DNA of 64,000 nucleotides from Arenibacter amylolyticus (GCF_002150785.1 NZ_MTAZ01000007.1:1-64000); one strand, 5' to 3'; positions 44,334 to 54,347 are shown, numbered from the stretch's first letter. The notes: generated from the letters alone by a model not told the origin. Made by a program: numbers and translations.

Positions 44334-45047
44334 ATGGAAAAGGCATTTATAGACCTAATACTGGAGAACTTATACAGACCCTTATACGGCTTAACGGTAC
44401 TGGTAGCATTAATCAAATACCCAAAGTACTACAACACCCCGTTAAAGCTATTCCCGGTCATAGCCATGTACACCTTCCTTACAGAGTTACTGGGCTATAT
44501 CACCAAAAATTACGAAGTATACGATATTACCATTTTCTCGGCTTTTGTAGCGCATAATGTAATTATCTACAACATCTACAATATTATCTTCTTCAGCTTC
44601 TTTTTTTATGTGTATTGGAGCTATTTGACACATCCTAAATACAAAAGAATAATCCTATACGGAAGCATAATATTCCTGGTTGTTACTATAGCCAACGTCT
44701 TTCTACAGAGTTTTATATTGGAATCCCAAATATTCAGTTATTTGGCAGGAGGGCTACTTATTCTCCTATGTACGATACTGCTATTTTTAGAACGGAAAAA
44801 GATACAAGAAAGACAAGGGTTTAGGTTTGAGGGTATAAAGTGGATCAGTATTGGACTTTTTATTTTTTATGCAGGCTACCTCCCCATTAAGGTTATTAGA
44901 TATCATAATTACCTTTATAAAATAAACGAGTACATACACCTAAGGAGGATTCATCTAAGTTTAGTGTGCCTCCTATACATATGTTTTATAGTTGGTCTTT
45001 TAAAGATGAAGCGTAAATTCTGGATCCTATCCAGCAAACGAAGCTAA
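44334..45047 (+). CDS. Hypothetical polytopic membrane protein
   Basis: About 237 residues with seven likely hydrophobic segments spread across the protein (for example MEKAFIDLILENLY, LFPVIAMYTFLTELLGYI, NIIFFSFFFYVYWSYL, IILYGSIIFLVVTIANVFL and LSLVCLLYICFIVGLL). The frame extends upstream to a TTG at 44310, but ATG at 44334 gives a more natural start. The layout recalls seven-helix membrane proteins without any catalytic motif. I do not recognise the family. It lies just after the hypothetical lipoprotein gene and is followed by a strong bidirectional terminator. Confidence 0.7.
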   Translation: MEKAFIDLILENLYRPLYGLTVLVALIKYPKYYNTPLKLFPVIAMYTFLTELLGYITKNYEVYDITIFSAFVAHNVIIYNIYNIIFFSFFFYVYWSYLTHPKYKRIILYGSIIFLVVTIANVFLQSFILESQIFSYLAGGLLILLCTILLFLERKKIQERQGFRFEGIKWISIGLFIFYAGYLPIKVIRYHNYLYKINEYIHLRRIHLSLVCLLYICFIVGLLKMKRKFWILSSKRS

Positions 45048-45083
45048 GGGGCTAAATAGTTATAGCGTTAACCAAGACCCAAC

Positions 45084-45118
45084 AAAAAAACGCCCTTTCC
45101 ATCAGGAAAGGGCGTTTC
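45084..45118. terminator. Bidirectional intrinsic terminator
   Basis: Perfect 13-bp stem (45088-45100 and 45105-45117) with an ATCA loop, A-run on the left and T residues on the right. It separates the convergent membrane-protein gene and rpsT. Confidence 0.9.
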
Positions 45119-45143
45119 TTAAATACCGTTATAATAAATAGCG

Positions 45144-45395
45144 TTAGAGTGCAGCTACTTGCTTAGTAAGCTTACTCTTAAGGTTAGCAGCTTTGTTAGC
45201 GTGAATAATGTTACGCTTTGCCAATCTATCGATCATGCTTACTACACTTGGCAATAATTTCTCAGCAGCTTCCTTATCCTCTTCTGCACGCAATTTTCTT
45301 ACTGCATTACGAGTTGTTCTGTGCTGGTACCTGTTACGTAAACGTACTGCCTCGTTTCTTCTGATTCTCTTTATTGCTGACTTATGGTTTGCCAT
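45144..45395 (-). CDS. rpsT: 30S ribosomal protein S20
   Basis: An 83-residue basic protein that stabilises 16S rRNA in the small subunit. It starts with [21 protein letters not shown] and continues with a long helix, [20 protein letters not shown] at the end, all typical of S20. It is transcribed on the same strand as the two tRNA-Glu genes located just upstream, so a joint transcript is likely. Confidence 0.97.
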   Translation of the reverse strand: MANHKSAIKRIRRNEAVRLRNRYQHRTTRNAVRKLRAEEDKEAAEKLLPSVVSMIDRLAKRNIIHANKAANLKSKLTKQVAAL

Positions 45396-45445
45396 TTCTT
45401 TTTAATTATAATTTTTTAATGGGAGCTATCCCTTTCGCTACTATG

Positions 45446-45517
45446 TAGTCCGTAGGGGATTCGAACCCCTGCTACCAGGATGAAAACCTGGCGTCCTAAC
45501 CCCTAGACGAACGGACC
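45446..45517 (-). tRNA. tRNA-Glu (anticodon TTC), copy 1
   Basis: A 72-nt cloverleaf on the minus strand: acceptor GGTCCGT pairing with ACGGACT, anticodon loop TTTTCAT with TTC, and T-arm GGGGTTCGAATCCCC. The 3' CCA is not encoded. Identical to the second copy 73 nt away. Confidence 0.95.
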
Positions 45518-45590
45518 ATTCTAATTTTTGATTTACGGACCTTGCCGATGCACTGTCCTAATCCTAAATTAATATTTCAAAAAACCTTTG

Positions 45591-45662
45591 TAGTCCGTAG
45601 GGGATTCGAACCCCTGCTACCAGGATGAAAACCTGGCGTCCTAACCCCTAGACGAACGGACC
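45591..45662 (-). tRNA. tRNA-Glu (anticodon TTC), copy 2
   Basis: Same 72-nt sequence as copy 1, transcribed in the same direction. The identity covers the whole gene and only a couple of flanking bases, so only the genes were conserved after duplication. The CCA end is not encoded. Confidence 0.95.
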
Positions 45663-45740
45663 AACTAATTCCTAATTGCGGATGCAAAAATACAACTATT
45701 TTTAAGGTTCGCAAGCACTAAGCAAAAAATTTTTAAAAAA

Positions 45741-47216
45741 TTAATATGCCCGTGCAAAAAGGACTCTTTTGGCAGACGGTTTCCCGGTTACCATACATTC
45801 TCCTTCCTCGTTTTCACCCTCTATAGGAATACAACGAATGGTAGCCTTGGTCTCTTCTTTCACCAACTCCTCGGTCTCGGCAGTCCCGTCCCAATGCGCA
45901 GCAATAAATCCACCTTTAGTTTCCAATACTTCTTTAAACTCCTCATAGGAACTCACTTCAGTAATATGCTCCTCTCTATAGGTCAATGCTTTCTTAAAGA
46001 TATTCTTCTGCATATCCTCTAATAGAAACTCAATCTTACTTACAATGGCATCGGCAGAAACGGTTTCCTTTTCCAAGGTGTCCCTTCTAGCCACCTCAAA
46101 GGTATTGTTATCCATATCGCGTTGTCCTATGGCCAAACGCACTGGAACTCCTTTTAGCTCATACTCATTAAACTTGAATCCTGGCTTTTGGGTATCCCTA
46201 TTATCATATTTTACTGAAATCCCTTTGGAACGTAATTCCTTCACCAAGGGAGCCACCCTGTCAGAAATGGCATCCAACTGCTCCTCTCCTTTATAGATAG
46301 GAACAATTACTACTTGTATAGGGGCCAACTTTGGTGGCAACACCAAACCATTATCATCACTATGAGTCATGATCAAAGCACCCATCAACCTAGTGGAAAC
46401 ACCCCAAGAGGTAGCCCATACATATTCTTGCTTTCCTTCCTTATTTGCAAACTTTACATCGAAGGCTTTGGCAAAATTTTGACCCAAAAAGTGCGATGTC
46501 CCCGCTTGCAAGGCTTTTCCATCCTGCATTAAGGCTTCTATACAATAGGTATCCAATGCTCCGGCAAAACGTTCACTGGCAGTTTTGGTACCTTTTATCA
46601 CAGGCACTCCCATATATTCCTCTGCAAACTCTGCATACACATTCATCATCTGTACTGCTTCTGCCACCGCTTCTTTCTCGGTAGCGTGTGCAGTGTGCCC
46701 TTCTTGCCATAAGAACTCTGCCGTTCTAAGAAAGAGACGGGTTCTCATTTCCCAACGCACCACATTGGCCCATTGGTTAATTAAAAGAGGTAAATCTCGA
46801 TAAGACTGTATCCATCGCCTATAAGTATCCCATATAATAGTTTCGGAAGTTGGCCTAACTATTAGCTCCTCTTCCAATTTAGCTTCGGGGTCTACAATTA
46901 TTCCACTACCATCCTCGGCATTTTTTAGTCTATAATGTGTAACCACGGCACACTCCTTGGCAAATCCTTCTACGTGACTGGCTTCTTTGCTTAGGTACGA
47001 CTTTGGGATAAACAAAGGAAAGTAGGCATTCTCATGTCCGGTTTCCTTGAACATTTTATCTAATTGGGCCTGCATTTTTTCCCATATAGCATAACCATAT
47101 GGCTTAATGACCATACACCCTCTAACCCCTGAGTTTTCAGCTAAATCTGCCTTCACCACCAGCTCGTTATACCATTTGGAATAGTCCTCTGCTCTTTTCG
47201 TTAATTTTTTACCCAT
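45741..47216 (-). CDS. proS: Prolyl-tRNA synthetase
   Basis: Class II aminoacyl-tRNA synthetase charging tRNA-Pro, 492 residues, of the short form that lacks the editing insertion domain and resembles archaeal/eukaryotic ProS. The frame extends upstream to 47300, but the ATG at 47216 gives [20 protein letters not shown], the family's usual start. A -7 promoter match lies inside the extension, supporting the shorter protein. Class II landmarks include [19 protein letters not shown] and [15 protein letters not shown]. It diverges from the low-complexity lipoprotein gene. Confidence 0.96.
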   Translation of the reverse strand: MGKKLTKRAEDYSKWYNELVVKADLAENSGVRGCMVIKPYGYAIWEKMQAQLDKMFKETGHENAYFPLFIPKSYLSKEASHVEGFAKECAVVTHYRLKNAEDGSGIIVDPEAKLEEELIVRPTSETIIWDTYRRWIQSYRDLPLLINQWANVVRWEMRTRLFLRTAEFLWQEGHTAHATEKEAVAEAVQMMNVYAEFAEEYMGVPVIKGTKTASERFAGALDTYCIEALMQDGKALQAGTSHFLGQNFAKAFDVKFANKEGKQEYVWATSWGVSTRLMGALIMTHSDDNGLVLPPKLAPIQVVIVPIYKGEEQLDAISDRVAPLVKELRSKGISVKYDNRDTQKPGFKFNEYELKGVPVRLAIGQRDMDNNTFEVARRDTLEKETVSADAIVSKIEFLLEDMQKNIFKKALTYREEHITEVSSYEEFKEVLETKGGFIAAHWDGTAETEELVKEETKATIRCIPIEGENEEGECMVTGKPSAKRVLFARAY

Positions 47217-47269
47217 GCTAGTAAGTTTGGCACAAAACTTGTGACTTATGTTAATATAGAATAGTTCCG

Positions 47270-47277
47270 CAAAACTA
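47270..47277 (-). promoter_or_regulatory. Candidate -7 element for proS
   Basis: TAGTTTTG on the minus strand matches TAnnTTTG, about 54 bp before the ATG at 47216. It argues against the upstream start at 47300. Confidence 0.45.
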
Positions 47278-47314
47278 ACTATTTTTACAAAGTCGAACAA
47301 TTAAATTTTTAACG

Positions 47315-48538
47315 ATGATACACTCCCTACTTCATAGCAAAATACACATACGGATCCCCCTTTTCCTTTTGGGTTTGCTGGTGGTTTCCTGTGGCTCTTA
47401 TCAATCAGCCTCCTATTATGACAATGATGGCATCTATGCCAGCAGAACACAAAGCGAGGAACAGCCTAGACAGCACAGGCAGGCTAACAATCAACGCCTT
47501 GAGACAAAACAAAATAACTACGGGGAATATTTTGGACAAAAAGCTGATGAATTTGGGGAGATTCTAGACAGCGAAATTTTCACCGATATAGATGGATATT
47601 ACGGCGATATGGAAGGCGATGGCCAGTATGCTCAGGCTGATATAAATGCCTATGGCGCCAATAATGACTACAGAGGTTACGCCGCTTGGGGAGACAATCC
47701 TACCAACGTGAGCATTAATATCTATGACAATTGGGGATATAACGACTTCTACTATGGCTGGGGAAGCCCCTGGTTTTATCGCGGTTTCTACAGAGGCTAC
47801 CACAACCCATGGCGTTGGGGCTTTTACGGTAGCTACGGATATTCTTATAGTCCCTATTATTGGGGATGGGGCGGTTACGGCTATTCTTACGGATGGGGCT
47901 ACCCTTACAGATCCTACTACTACCCTTACTACAGACCTTATTATAACCACTATTACAGACCGGGTTACTACAACTACAATAGAAACTATGCGTACAATGC
48001 TAGTAGACGAGGCGTTTACAGATCTAACACCCTGAACAGAAGCAATTCTTTACGCAGCAGGTCTAACGTAAGCACTAACAACAACTCCACCCGATATAGG
48101 AGTAATGGAACGCGCAGCAATGTTTCCAGACAGTCTTCTACTAATAACAACAGTCGTTATAGAAGCAGCACCAATACTAGAACTAGGGTTGGAGTGGATG
48201 CCTTGGACAGAAACAGATCTTATAGAACCAGCAGAAGCACTAGGGCGGTGCCCAATTATAACAGCAGAACTCGTAGCACCCAAACCTACAAAGGCAGTGC
48301 GCCCAGCAATAGTACCTACAGAAGCAGTCGTAGCACAAGCGCTCCTAGGACTTCTACGTACCGAAGCACCAGAAGCACTAGCAGACCTAGCAGTAGTACT
48401 ATTAGAAGCTCGGGAAGCAACCAACGATCTTCCAGCGGTACTATTAGAAGCAGCAGTCCACCTAGATCTTCCTCAGGAAGCGTACGGAGCAGTAGCTCCT
48501 CTAGCAGATCATCTGGCAGTAGATCTAGAGGCAACTAA
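47315..48538 (+). CDS. Low-complexity lipoprotein (Tyr/Gly-rich then Ser/Arg-rich)
   Basis: A 407-residue predicted lipoprotein with signal peptide and lipobox LVVSC (Cys26). After an acidic region (about 40-125) comes a Tyr/Gly/Trp-rich stretch (about 140-230), in which aromatic residues make up a large share, then a Ser/Arg/Thr/Asn-rich tail of about 170 residues with repeating short motifs such as SRSTS and RSS, ending SRSRGN. The second half has almost no hydrophobic residues and should be disordered. I do not recognise a function. The protein is next to proS and an OmpP1/FadL-like porin. Similar proteins beside proS in other flavobacteria are sometimes misnamed after that neighbour. Confidence 0.8.
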   Translation: MIHSLLHSKIHIRIPLFLLGLLVVSCGSYQSASYYDNDGIYASRTQSEEQPRQHRQANNQRLETKQNNYGEYFGQKADEFGEILDSEIFTDIDGYYGDMEGDGQYAQADINAYGANNDYRGYAAWGDNPTNVSINIYDNWGYNDFYYGWGSPWFYRGFYRGYHNPWRWGFYGSYGYSYSPYYWGWGGYGYSYGWGYPYRSYYYPYYRPYYNHYYRPGYYNYNRNYAYNASRRGVYRSNTLNRSNSLRSRSNVSTNNNSTRYRSNGTRSNVSRQSSTNNNSRYRSSTNTRTRVGVDALDRNRSYRTSRSTRAVPNYNSRTRSTQTYKGSAPSNSTYRSSRSTSAPRTSTYRSTRSTSRPSSSTIRSSGSNQRSSSGTIRSSSPPRSSSGSVRSSSSSSRSSGSRSRGN

Positions 48539-48587
48539 AACCCTGCTATAGGCTATATTTCAAAATAGACATCCAAAATTTATTAAG

Positions 48588-50090
48588 ATGAGAAGACTCA
48601 ACACTTTCTTTCTACTATTGGCATGCGCATACGCAAGTGCCCAAAACATTAACGACGTGGTGCGCTACAGCACCGAATCGCTTCAGGGAACTGCACGCTA
48701 CCAAGCAATGAGCGGTGCTTTTGGGGCACTTGGCGGGGACTTATCGGCCCTAAATGCCAATCCGGCTGGATCTGCAGTATTTAACCACGGCCTATTTACC
48801 ATTACCGGATCTAAAAACCGTCAGCAGAACGATGCAACCTACTTCTCATCCTTTAACGCCACCACCATCAACGCTTTTGATCTAAACCAATTAGGCGGAG
48901 TGTTTGTTTTTAAAAGCAGGAACGATAATTGGAAAAAGGTATCCCTGGCATTTAATTACGATATGGCGAGGAGTTTTGACAATGAAACTTATATCACCGG
49001 AAATAGCGATCAAGGGATAGACAACTACTTCTTGAATTTTGCTGGGGGAGTCCCTTTTGGCGACCTGTTGCTACAGGACAACGAGTTTCTGGAAGAAGCC
49101 TATTTAGACATAGGAGCTAGCTATGGCTACGCAGAACAACAGGCTTTTCTAGGATATTTCGGGGGGATCATAGACCCCATGGATGAGTCGGACAACAACA
49201 ATACCAGCTATATTTCCAATGCGAGATACAGCACTGTAAATCAACGCTATTTTGAAAGTACCACGGGGCATAATGGCAAGTTCACTGCCAATTTAGCGGG
49301 GCAATATGGCGACAACCTTTATCTGGGTGCTTCTTTAAATTTTCACAATGTATTATTTGAAAAGCTCAGCCAGCTTACCGAAAACGGATTTGATTCGGAT
49401 TCGGAAATAAAAAACACCTCTTTCGACAATCTCCTAAGAACCCAAGGAAATGGATTTTCCTTTAGCTTGGGGGCCATAGGAAAAGTAGGAGACAACCTTA
49501 GGGTTGGAGGTAGTTATCAATCCCCTACCTGGTACAACCTCTCGGACGAGACTTCCCAAAAGATAAATTCAGACTTAGCAGATGACGATATTTCCTTTAT
49601 CAACTTTAATGTTGTGAACGTATTTGAGAAATATACCATACAAACCCCAGCAAAATTAACGGGAAGTTTGGCTGTTATCTTTGGTCAGCAGGGACTCATT
49701 AGCTTAGATTATAGCTACCAAGACATGTCCAAAGCCAAGATAAAACCTACTGCAGACCCCAGTTTTTCATTAGAGAACAATATAATTGCCAAGGAACTAG
49801 GCGGGGTATCTACCCTTAGACTTGGTGGTGAATACCGACTAGCCGCTTTAAGCCTACGTGCTGGGTATCGGTACGAACAGAGTCCGTATGCCGATGGCAA
49901 TACCGTGGGCGACCTAAACGGTTATTCTGCGGGAATAGGGTATAACTTTGGCGGAAGTAGGCTGGACTTTTCTTTTAGCGAAGCCACACAGGATTACCGT
50001 AAATCCTTGTATGAAACAGGCATGCCAACCCCGGTCAATATCACCAACAAGAATTCGGTCTTCAGCTTAGGGTACACCCTTAACTTCTAA
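48588..50090 (+). CDS. OmpP1/FadL-like outer-membrane protein
   Basis: A 500-residue outer-membrane beta-barrel (signal peptide 1-18, ending AYASAQ). The opening of the mature protein, NINDVVRYSTESLQGTARYQAMSGAFGALGGDLSALNANPAGSAVF, is the conserved hatch-like N-terminus of the OmpP1/FadL family in Bacteroidota, and the C-terminus ends in aromatic Phe (SLGYTLNF). The family transports hydrophobic molecules; such proteins are often labelled hemin receptor without evidence. It follows the low-complexity lipoprotein gene by 49 bp, so the two may be co-transcribed and interact at the surface. Confidence 0.88.
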   Translation: MRRLNTFFLLLACAYASAQNINDVVRYSTESLQGTARYQAMSGAFGALGGDLSALNANPAGSAVFNHGLFTITGSKNRQQNDATYFSSFNATTINAFDLNQLGGVFVFKSRNDNWKKVSLAFNYDMARSFDNETYITGNSDQGIDNYFLNFAGGVPFGDLLLQDNEFLEEAYLDIGASYGYAEQQAFLGYFGGIIDPMDESDNNNTSYISNARYSTVNQRYFESTTGHNGKFTANLAGQYGDNLYLGASLNFHNVLFEKLSQLTENGFDSDSEIKNTSFDNLLRTQGNGFSFSLGAIGKVGDNLRVGGSYQSPTWYNLSDETSQKINSDLADDDISFINFNVVNVFEKYTIQTPAKLTGSLAVIFGQQGLISLDYSYQDMSKAKIKPTADPSFSLENNIIAKELGGVSTLRLGGEYRLAALSLRAGYRYEQSPYADGNTVGDLNGYSAGIGYNFGGSRLDFSFSEATQDYRKSLYETGMPTPVNITNKNSVFSLGYTLNF

Positions 50091-50117
50091 AAATAAATAT
50101 GACACCTATAGAAATAT

Positions 50118-50150
50118 AAAGACGGGAAATATCCCGTCTTTCTTTGTTTT
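50118..50150 (+). terminator. Intrinsic terminator of the porin gene
   Basis: Perfect 10-bp stem AAAGACGGGA/TCCCGTCTTT (50118-50127 and 50132-50141), followed by TCTTTGTTTT. It lies 28 bp after the stop codon. Confidence 0.85.
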
Positions 50151-50241
50151 AATAGTCAAGTTCCACCCGTACAACCCTAATCGCCTTCCTTCCCATTCTA
50201 CGATTCATTATTAGGGCCATGATGCCTTATATGGGCCACCA

Positions 50242-51684
50242 TCACCTTTTTAGGGTAAAATGGGAACGAACCATTTTTGCCACCAGCATTCCACCTTCGT
50301 CTTGGGAATACTCCATTTTAAACCAATAATCCGAAGAAGGCATAGGCCTGCCATTAAAGGTACCATCCCAGCCCGCAGAGTTCACATCTAACTGCTTAAG
50401 GAGCTTCCCATACCGATCGAAAATAAATACTACGGGATTGGCTAATGTTGCAATACCGTACACCTGCCAATAGTCGTGGATACCATCTCCATTGGGTGTA
50501 AAAAATTTGGGATAGCCTACTACCAGAAAGGGAATTGGCGCGGTGGTGCCACACCCATTTTTATCGTTAATAACAACCGTATTCTCTCCTGGGGGCACAT
50601 TGGTAAAAACAGGACTGTCCCGAAAGTCCGACCCGTTTAGGGCGTATTCAAAATTCCCATCTGGATTACCCACCACTATTTCCACTTTATTATTGTCGGA
50701 TACATCTTCTAGCACCAGCACCTCTTGCAACACGGGATCCCCAAAATAGGTAATTTGAATAGTATCCCTTGCCTGCTGAGCAAATACATTGGTCACCTCT
50801 ACCATATAGCTGCCGGAGTTAGGACTTTGCACCACCAATTCCGCGCCAGAGGGTCCGCTTCCCGTTAAGGTAGCATCCACTACCCCATCACCCTCATAAT
50901 CTACCGTCCACACCACACTGGCAAGATTAGGACCTACGGGAGAGTTCATAGCAGATAGGGTAATATCAGGATCCCCTTCACAGGCAACGATATCCAAGCC
51001 CAAAAACTGATCCCTAAGGGTACAATCCAACGCATTATCCTGATCTGCATCAACGGTACTACCTGTAAATGTCAGCACAAAGGATTCTGCTTCCTCATCA
51101 AAATTAGTATTCCAGTTATTGATTAAGATATAGTAAATTTCCCCTTCCTTCACTTCTAGCCATTCATCATAAGTGTTCCTACTTTGCTTTACAAAAGGCG
51201 CACCTTCCTGGCCACTTTCAGGGTTAATCCCCACACCGGTAAATCGGGTTTCATTGGTCTCAAAATTACACCGTATTGGCTCTATGTTCCCCGCTCCTAT
51301 TTCCAAGCAATTGACATCCGGACCATAAACGGCAAAATCCCATTCTGCAGTAATCACATCCGGTCCCCCTGGCACTGGTAGGGCTTCGATATCAAAACCT
51401 AGCTGTCCGTCCGCTCCGGTCCTAAACACATACCAAGACGTATTGTACTCGATATTGGAGGATACATTACTCCCTTTTTCCAGGCAACCAGATTGCCGCA
51501 CTTCATCGGGATCAAAATCGTCAATACCATGGCCATCGGCCGTTCCGTTTATGGGCGCATCGGCACAAACGGGAATAGCACTTCTACAATCCGGTGAGTT
51601 TTGCGCAAACACCGCACCCGTAAACAACAGTAACACCCCCAGGGAATAGCTTATTATCCGCATATTGTATAATCTCCCTATCAT
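50242..51684 (-). CDS. T9SS type B sorting-domain protein (gliding-associated C-terminal domain)
   Basis: A 480-residue exported protein (signal about 8-27, Met8 being an equally good start). The C-terminal domain, from YPKFFTPNGDGIHDYWQV to SSDYWFKMEY...LVAKMVRSHFTLKR, is the type B sorting domain recognised by the type IX secretion system, which exports the protein across the outer membrane. The preceding region contains Ig/PKD-like modules (IVACEGDPDITLSAMN, GSYMVEVTNVFAQQ), suggesting an adhesin-like or structural role. The N-terminal part has Cys-rich strands (SPDCRSAIPVCADAPINGTADG). It is transcribed alone and divergent from folE. Confidence 0.92.
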   Translation of the reverse strand: MIGRLYNMRIISYSLGVLLLFTGAVFAQNSPDCRSAIPVCADAPINGTADGHGIDDFDPDEVRQSGCLEKGSNVSSNIEYNTSWYVFRTGADGQLGFDIEALPVPGGPDVITAEWDFAVYGPDVNCLEIGAGNIEPIRCNFETNETRFTGVGINPESGQEGAPFVKQSRNTYDEWLEVKEGEIYYILINNWNTNFDEEAESFVLTFTGSTVDADQDNALDCTLRDQFLGLDIVACEGDPDITLSAMNSPVGPNLASVVWTVDYEGDGVVDATLTGSGPSGAELVVQSPNSGSYMVEVTNVFAQQARDTIQITYFGDPVLQEVLVLEDVSDNNKVEIVVGNPDGNFEYALNGSDFRDSPVFTNVPPGENTVVINDKNGCGTTAPIPFLVVGYPKFFTPNGDGIHDYWQVYGIATLANPVVFIFDRYGKLLKQLDVNSAGWDGTFNGRPMPSSDYWFKMEYSQDEGGMLVAKMVRSHFTLKR

Positions 51685-52138
51685 TTACAGGAGTTAATAC
51701 TATAACTCTTTACAAAGGGATTTAGTATAAGTTAAGAATAGGAATTAGCTGTAAATCAACAACATTTAAACCGCATACAATACCACTTGCAACGCCAATT
51801 CCTATACAAAACGAGCACAAAACCACTTTATTCTTTGTAGCCTAAAACCATCTTGATTATTCCTTTAAATCCCATAAATCCCAATGAGTAGCGGAGTCTA
51901 AAGAATTATTTCTATAAGCATCAGCCTAAAGACACAACTCCCTTTCTAGGCCAATAACTATAGTGAAAAACAAGACGATAACCATGTACCAACTTGGACA
52001 CAGGGTAAAAGGGACCTTAGCGGTCATTTTAATTATCGACCCAAAACTCCAGAAAAACAAAAGCGCCCCTCCTCATTCGTTAACACTAATTTATAGTGTG
52101 TTACTAGTGAAATATACTATTAAGTGCCATATTATGCA
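51685..52138. other. Upstream region between the T9SS cargo gene and folE
   Basis: No gene supported. The open frame beginning at 51963 that runs into folE encodes poor-quality sequence, and a -7 promoter match lies inside it at 52139-52146. No terminator or repeat is seen here. Confidence 0.4.
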
Positions 52139-52146
52139 TATCTTTG
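52139..52146 (+). promoter_or_regulatory. Candidate -7 element for folE
   Basis: TATCTTTG matches TAnnTTTG 23 bp before the ATG at 52170 and predicts a very short leader. It lies inside the longer open frame, so it supports the short folE start. No TTTG at -33. Confidence 0.5.
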
Positions 52147-52169
52147 CACCCTTAAAAAGCCATATTTTA

Positions 52170-52850
52170 ATGAAAATAGATAACGCATTGGAAAAGCACC
52201 TTGAAGACATGGGAGACGATCACGTTTCTGCGGCCGAAGACACTCCCCTACGTAAAGATGCCTTTGTTCTTAGCGACGAGGAAAAGATCACACGCATTAG
52301 AGAAAATGTAAATGAGATTATGCTTACCTTGGGCTTAGACCTAGAGGACGATAGCCTAAAGGGAACCCCCAACAGGGTAGCCAAAATGTTTGTAACCGAA
52401 ATATTTGGCGGATTGGATCCCAAGCGCAAGCCTAATCCTTCTACTTTTGACAATAAATATAAGTACGGGGAGATGTTAGTAGAGAAAAACATTACCCTAT
52501 ACTCTACCTGTGAGCACCATTTACTTCCCATCGTAGGAAAGGCACATATTGCGTATATTTCCAACGGAAGTGTAATAGGGCTATCCAAAATGAACCGAAT
52601 TGTGGATTATTACGCCAAGCGTCCCCAGGTACAGGAGCGCTTAAACATCCAAGTAGTAAGAGAGCTTCAGAGGGCATTAGGAACCGAGGATGTTGCCTGC
52701 GTTATGGATGCCAAACATTTATGTGTAAATTCCAGAGGAATTCGCGATATTGAGAGCAGCACTATTACTGCTGAGTATGGCGGCCGATTCCAAGAAGAAG
52801 CAGTGCGAAGCGAATTTCTTAGCTACATTAATATAGAAACCAAATTTTAA
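52170..52850 (+). CDS. folE: GTP cyclohydrolase I
   Basis: First enzyme of folate/pterin biosynthesis, 226 residues. The zinc-binding and active-site region LYSTCEHHLLPIVGKAHIAYI is intact, as are VIGLSKMNRIVDYYAKRPQVQERL and the second zinc Cys in VACVMDAKHLCVNSRGI. I use ATG at 52170 (MKIDNALEKHLEDMG), since the upstream extension to 51963 contains a promoter match and non-conserved sequence. It starts a run with cysS, whose ATG is 15 bp after its stop. Confidence 0.95.
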   Translation: MKIDNALEKHLEDMGDDHVSAAEDTPLRKDAFVLSDEEKITRIRENVNEIMLTLGLDLEDDSLKGTPNRVAKMFVTEIFGGLDPKRKPNPSTFDNKYKYGEMLVEKNITLYSTCEHHLLPIVGKAHIAYISNGSVIGLSKMNRIVDYYAKRPQVQERLNIQVVRELQRALGTEDVACVMDAKHLCVNSRGIRDIESSTITAEYGGRFQEEAVRSEFLSYINIETKF

Positions 52851-52865
52851 TCCTCCTGTTTACAA

Positions 52866-54347
52866 ATGCAGTTGTACCAAACCCAAGAATTAAAAATATA
52901 CAATTCCCTTTCGGGCAAAAAAGAAGTTTTTAAACCTTTAAATGAAGGTCATATAGGCATGTATGTCTGTGGCCCCACGGTGTACAGCAACGTACACTTG
53001 GGCAACTGCCGCACCTTTATGTCTTTCGATATGATTTTCAGGTACTTTAAACATCTTGGGTACAAAGTGCGTTATGTGAGGAATATTACCGATGCCGGTC
53101 ACCTAGAGGATGATGCAGAGGACGGAGAGGACAAGATTGCCAAGAAGGCACGCCTAGAGCAATTGGAACCTATGGAGGTAGTACAACGCTACACCTTGGA
53201 CTTCCACAATATATTGAACAAGTTCAACTTTCTGCCCCCCAGTATAGAACCTACGGCAACCGGCCATATCGTAGAACAAATTGAAATTGTAAAGGCCATT
53301 TTAGACAAAGGACTTGCCTATGTCGTTAATGGATCGGTCTATTTTGATGTTGCAAAATTTAGCGAGACCAATGATTACGGGAAGCTTAGCGGTAGAAAAT
53401 TGGAAGATATGATCGCCAATACCAGAGAGCTTACCGCCCAGGACGAGAAAAAAAGTCCCCAGGATTTTGCCTTATGGAAAAAAGCGGAACCCCAGCATAT
53501 TATGCGATGGCCTTCCCCATGGGGAGATGGCTTTCCGGGATGGCACTTAGAGTGTACCGCTATGAGTACCAAATACCTAGGGGAAACCTTTGATATTCAC
53601 GGTGGAGGCATGGATCTTAAATTCCCGCATCACGAATGCGAAATTGCTCAAGCCGAAGCCTGGAATAATCAGACGCCGGTAAATTATTGGATGCATGCCA
53701 ATATGCTTACCCTTAACGGGAGAAAGATGGCAAAGTCTACCGGCAACAATATTCTGCCGAACGAAATTTTCTCTGGCGAAAATCCGTTTTTAAGCAAAGC
53801 TTACTCCCCATCCGTGGTACGCTTTTTTATGATGCAAGCGCACTACACCAGTATTCTGGATCTTAGTGACGAGGCACTCTTAGCTTCCGAAAGAGGATAC
53901 CAGCGATTAATGGATAGTATTGCGAGCTTAGAGCAACTACCCACGGGAGACAGCAGCGACTTTAATGTGGCAGCATGGGTGCAGAAGGGGTACGATGCCA
54001 TGAACGATGATTTTAACACCCCAATCCTTATTGCCAATCTCTTTGAGGCCGTTAAACACATCAACCTAATAAAGGAAGGGAAAGAAACCATCTCTGCAGC
54101 GGACAAGAAAATACTTTCCCAGGCCATGCAGAATTTTGTTTTCGATATCCTAGGCTTGGAAAACCAGAACAGCACCCAATCCAATTCGGACAAACTATCC
54201 AATGTAGTAGGTCTTTTAATTGAAATGCGGAACGAAGCACGAGCCAATAAGGATTTTGCCACTTCCGATAAGATTCGGGATCAATTGGCCGAAATGGGCA
54301 TCCAACTAAAAGATGGGAAAGACGGAACTACCTTTACCCTTTCATAA
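52866..54347 (+). CDS. cysS: Cysteinyl-tRNA synthetase
   Basis: A 493-residue class I synthetase. The HIGH-type motif reads HLGNCR within [23 protein letters not shown], and the KMSKS-type motif is [10 protein letters not shown]. The zinc-binding region WHLECTAMS with [21 protein letters not shown] is intact. Length is normal. It lies between folE and yidD in a plus-strand run. Confidence 0.97.
   Translation: MQLYQTQELKIYNSLSGKKEVFKPLNEGHIGMYVCGPTVYSNVHLGNCRTFMSFDMIFRYFKHLGYKVRYVRNITDAGHLEDDAEDGEDKIAKKARLEQLEPMEVVQRYTLDFHNILNKFNFLPPSIEPTATGHIVEQIEIVKAILDKGLAYVVNGSVYFDVAKFSETNDYGKLSGRKLEDMIANTRELTAQDEKKSPQDFALWKKAEPQHIMRWPSPWGDGFPGWHLECTAMSTKYLGETFDIHGGGMDLKFPHHECEIAQAEAWNNQTPVNYWMHANMLTLNGRKMAKSTGNNILPNEIFSGENPFLSKAYSPSVVRFFMMQAHYTSILDLSDEALLASERGYQRLMDSIASLEQLPTGDSSDFNVAAWVQKGYDAMNDDFNTPILIANLFEAVKHINLIKEGKETISAADKKILSQAMQNFVFDILGLENQNSTQSNSDKLSNVVGLLIEMRNEARANKDFATSDKIRDQLAEMGIQLKDGKDGTTFTLS

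Noticed and set aside
47564-47950. 128-codon minus-strand frame opposite the Tyr/Gly-rich region
   Set aside because: It is the antisense reading of Tyr/Gly codons, giving Val/Ile-rich low complexity; no start context or domain.
48105-48551. 148-codon plus-strand frame within the low-complexity lipoprotein gene
   Set aside because: It is a frame shadow of the Ser/Arg-rich repeat region; the repeated codons keep other frames open. The frame carrying a signal peptide and lipobox is preferred.
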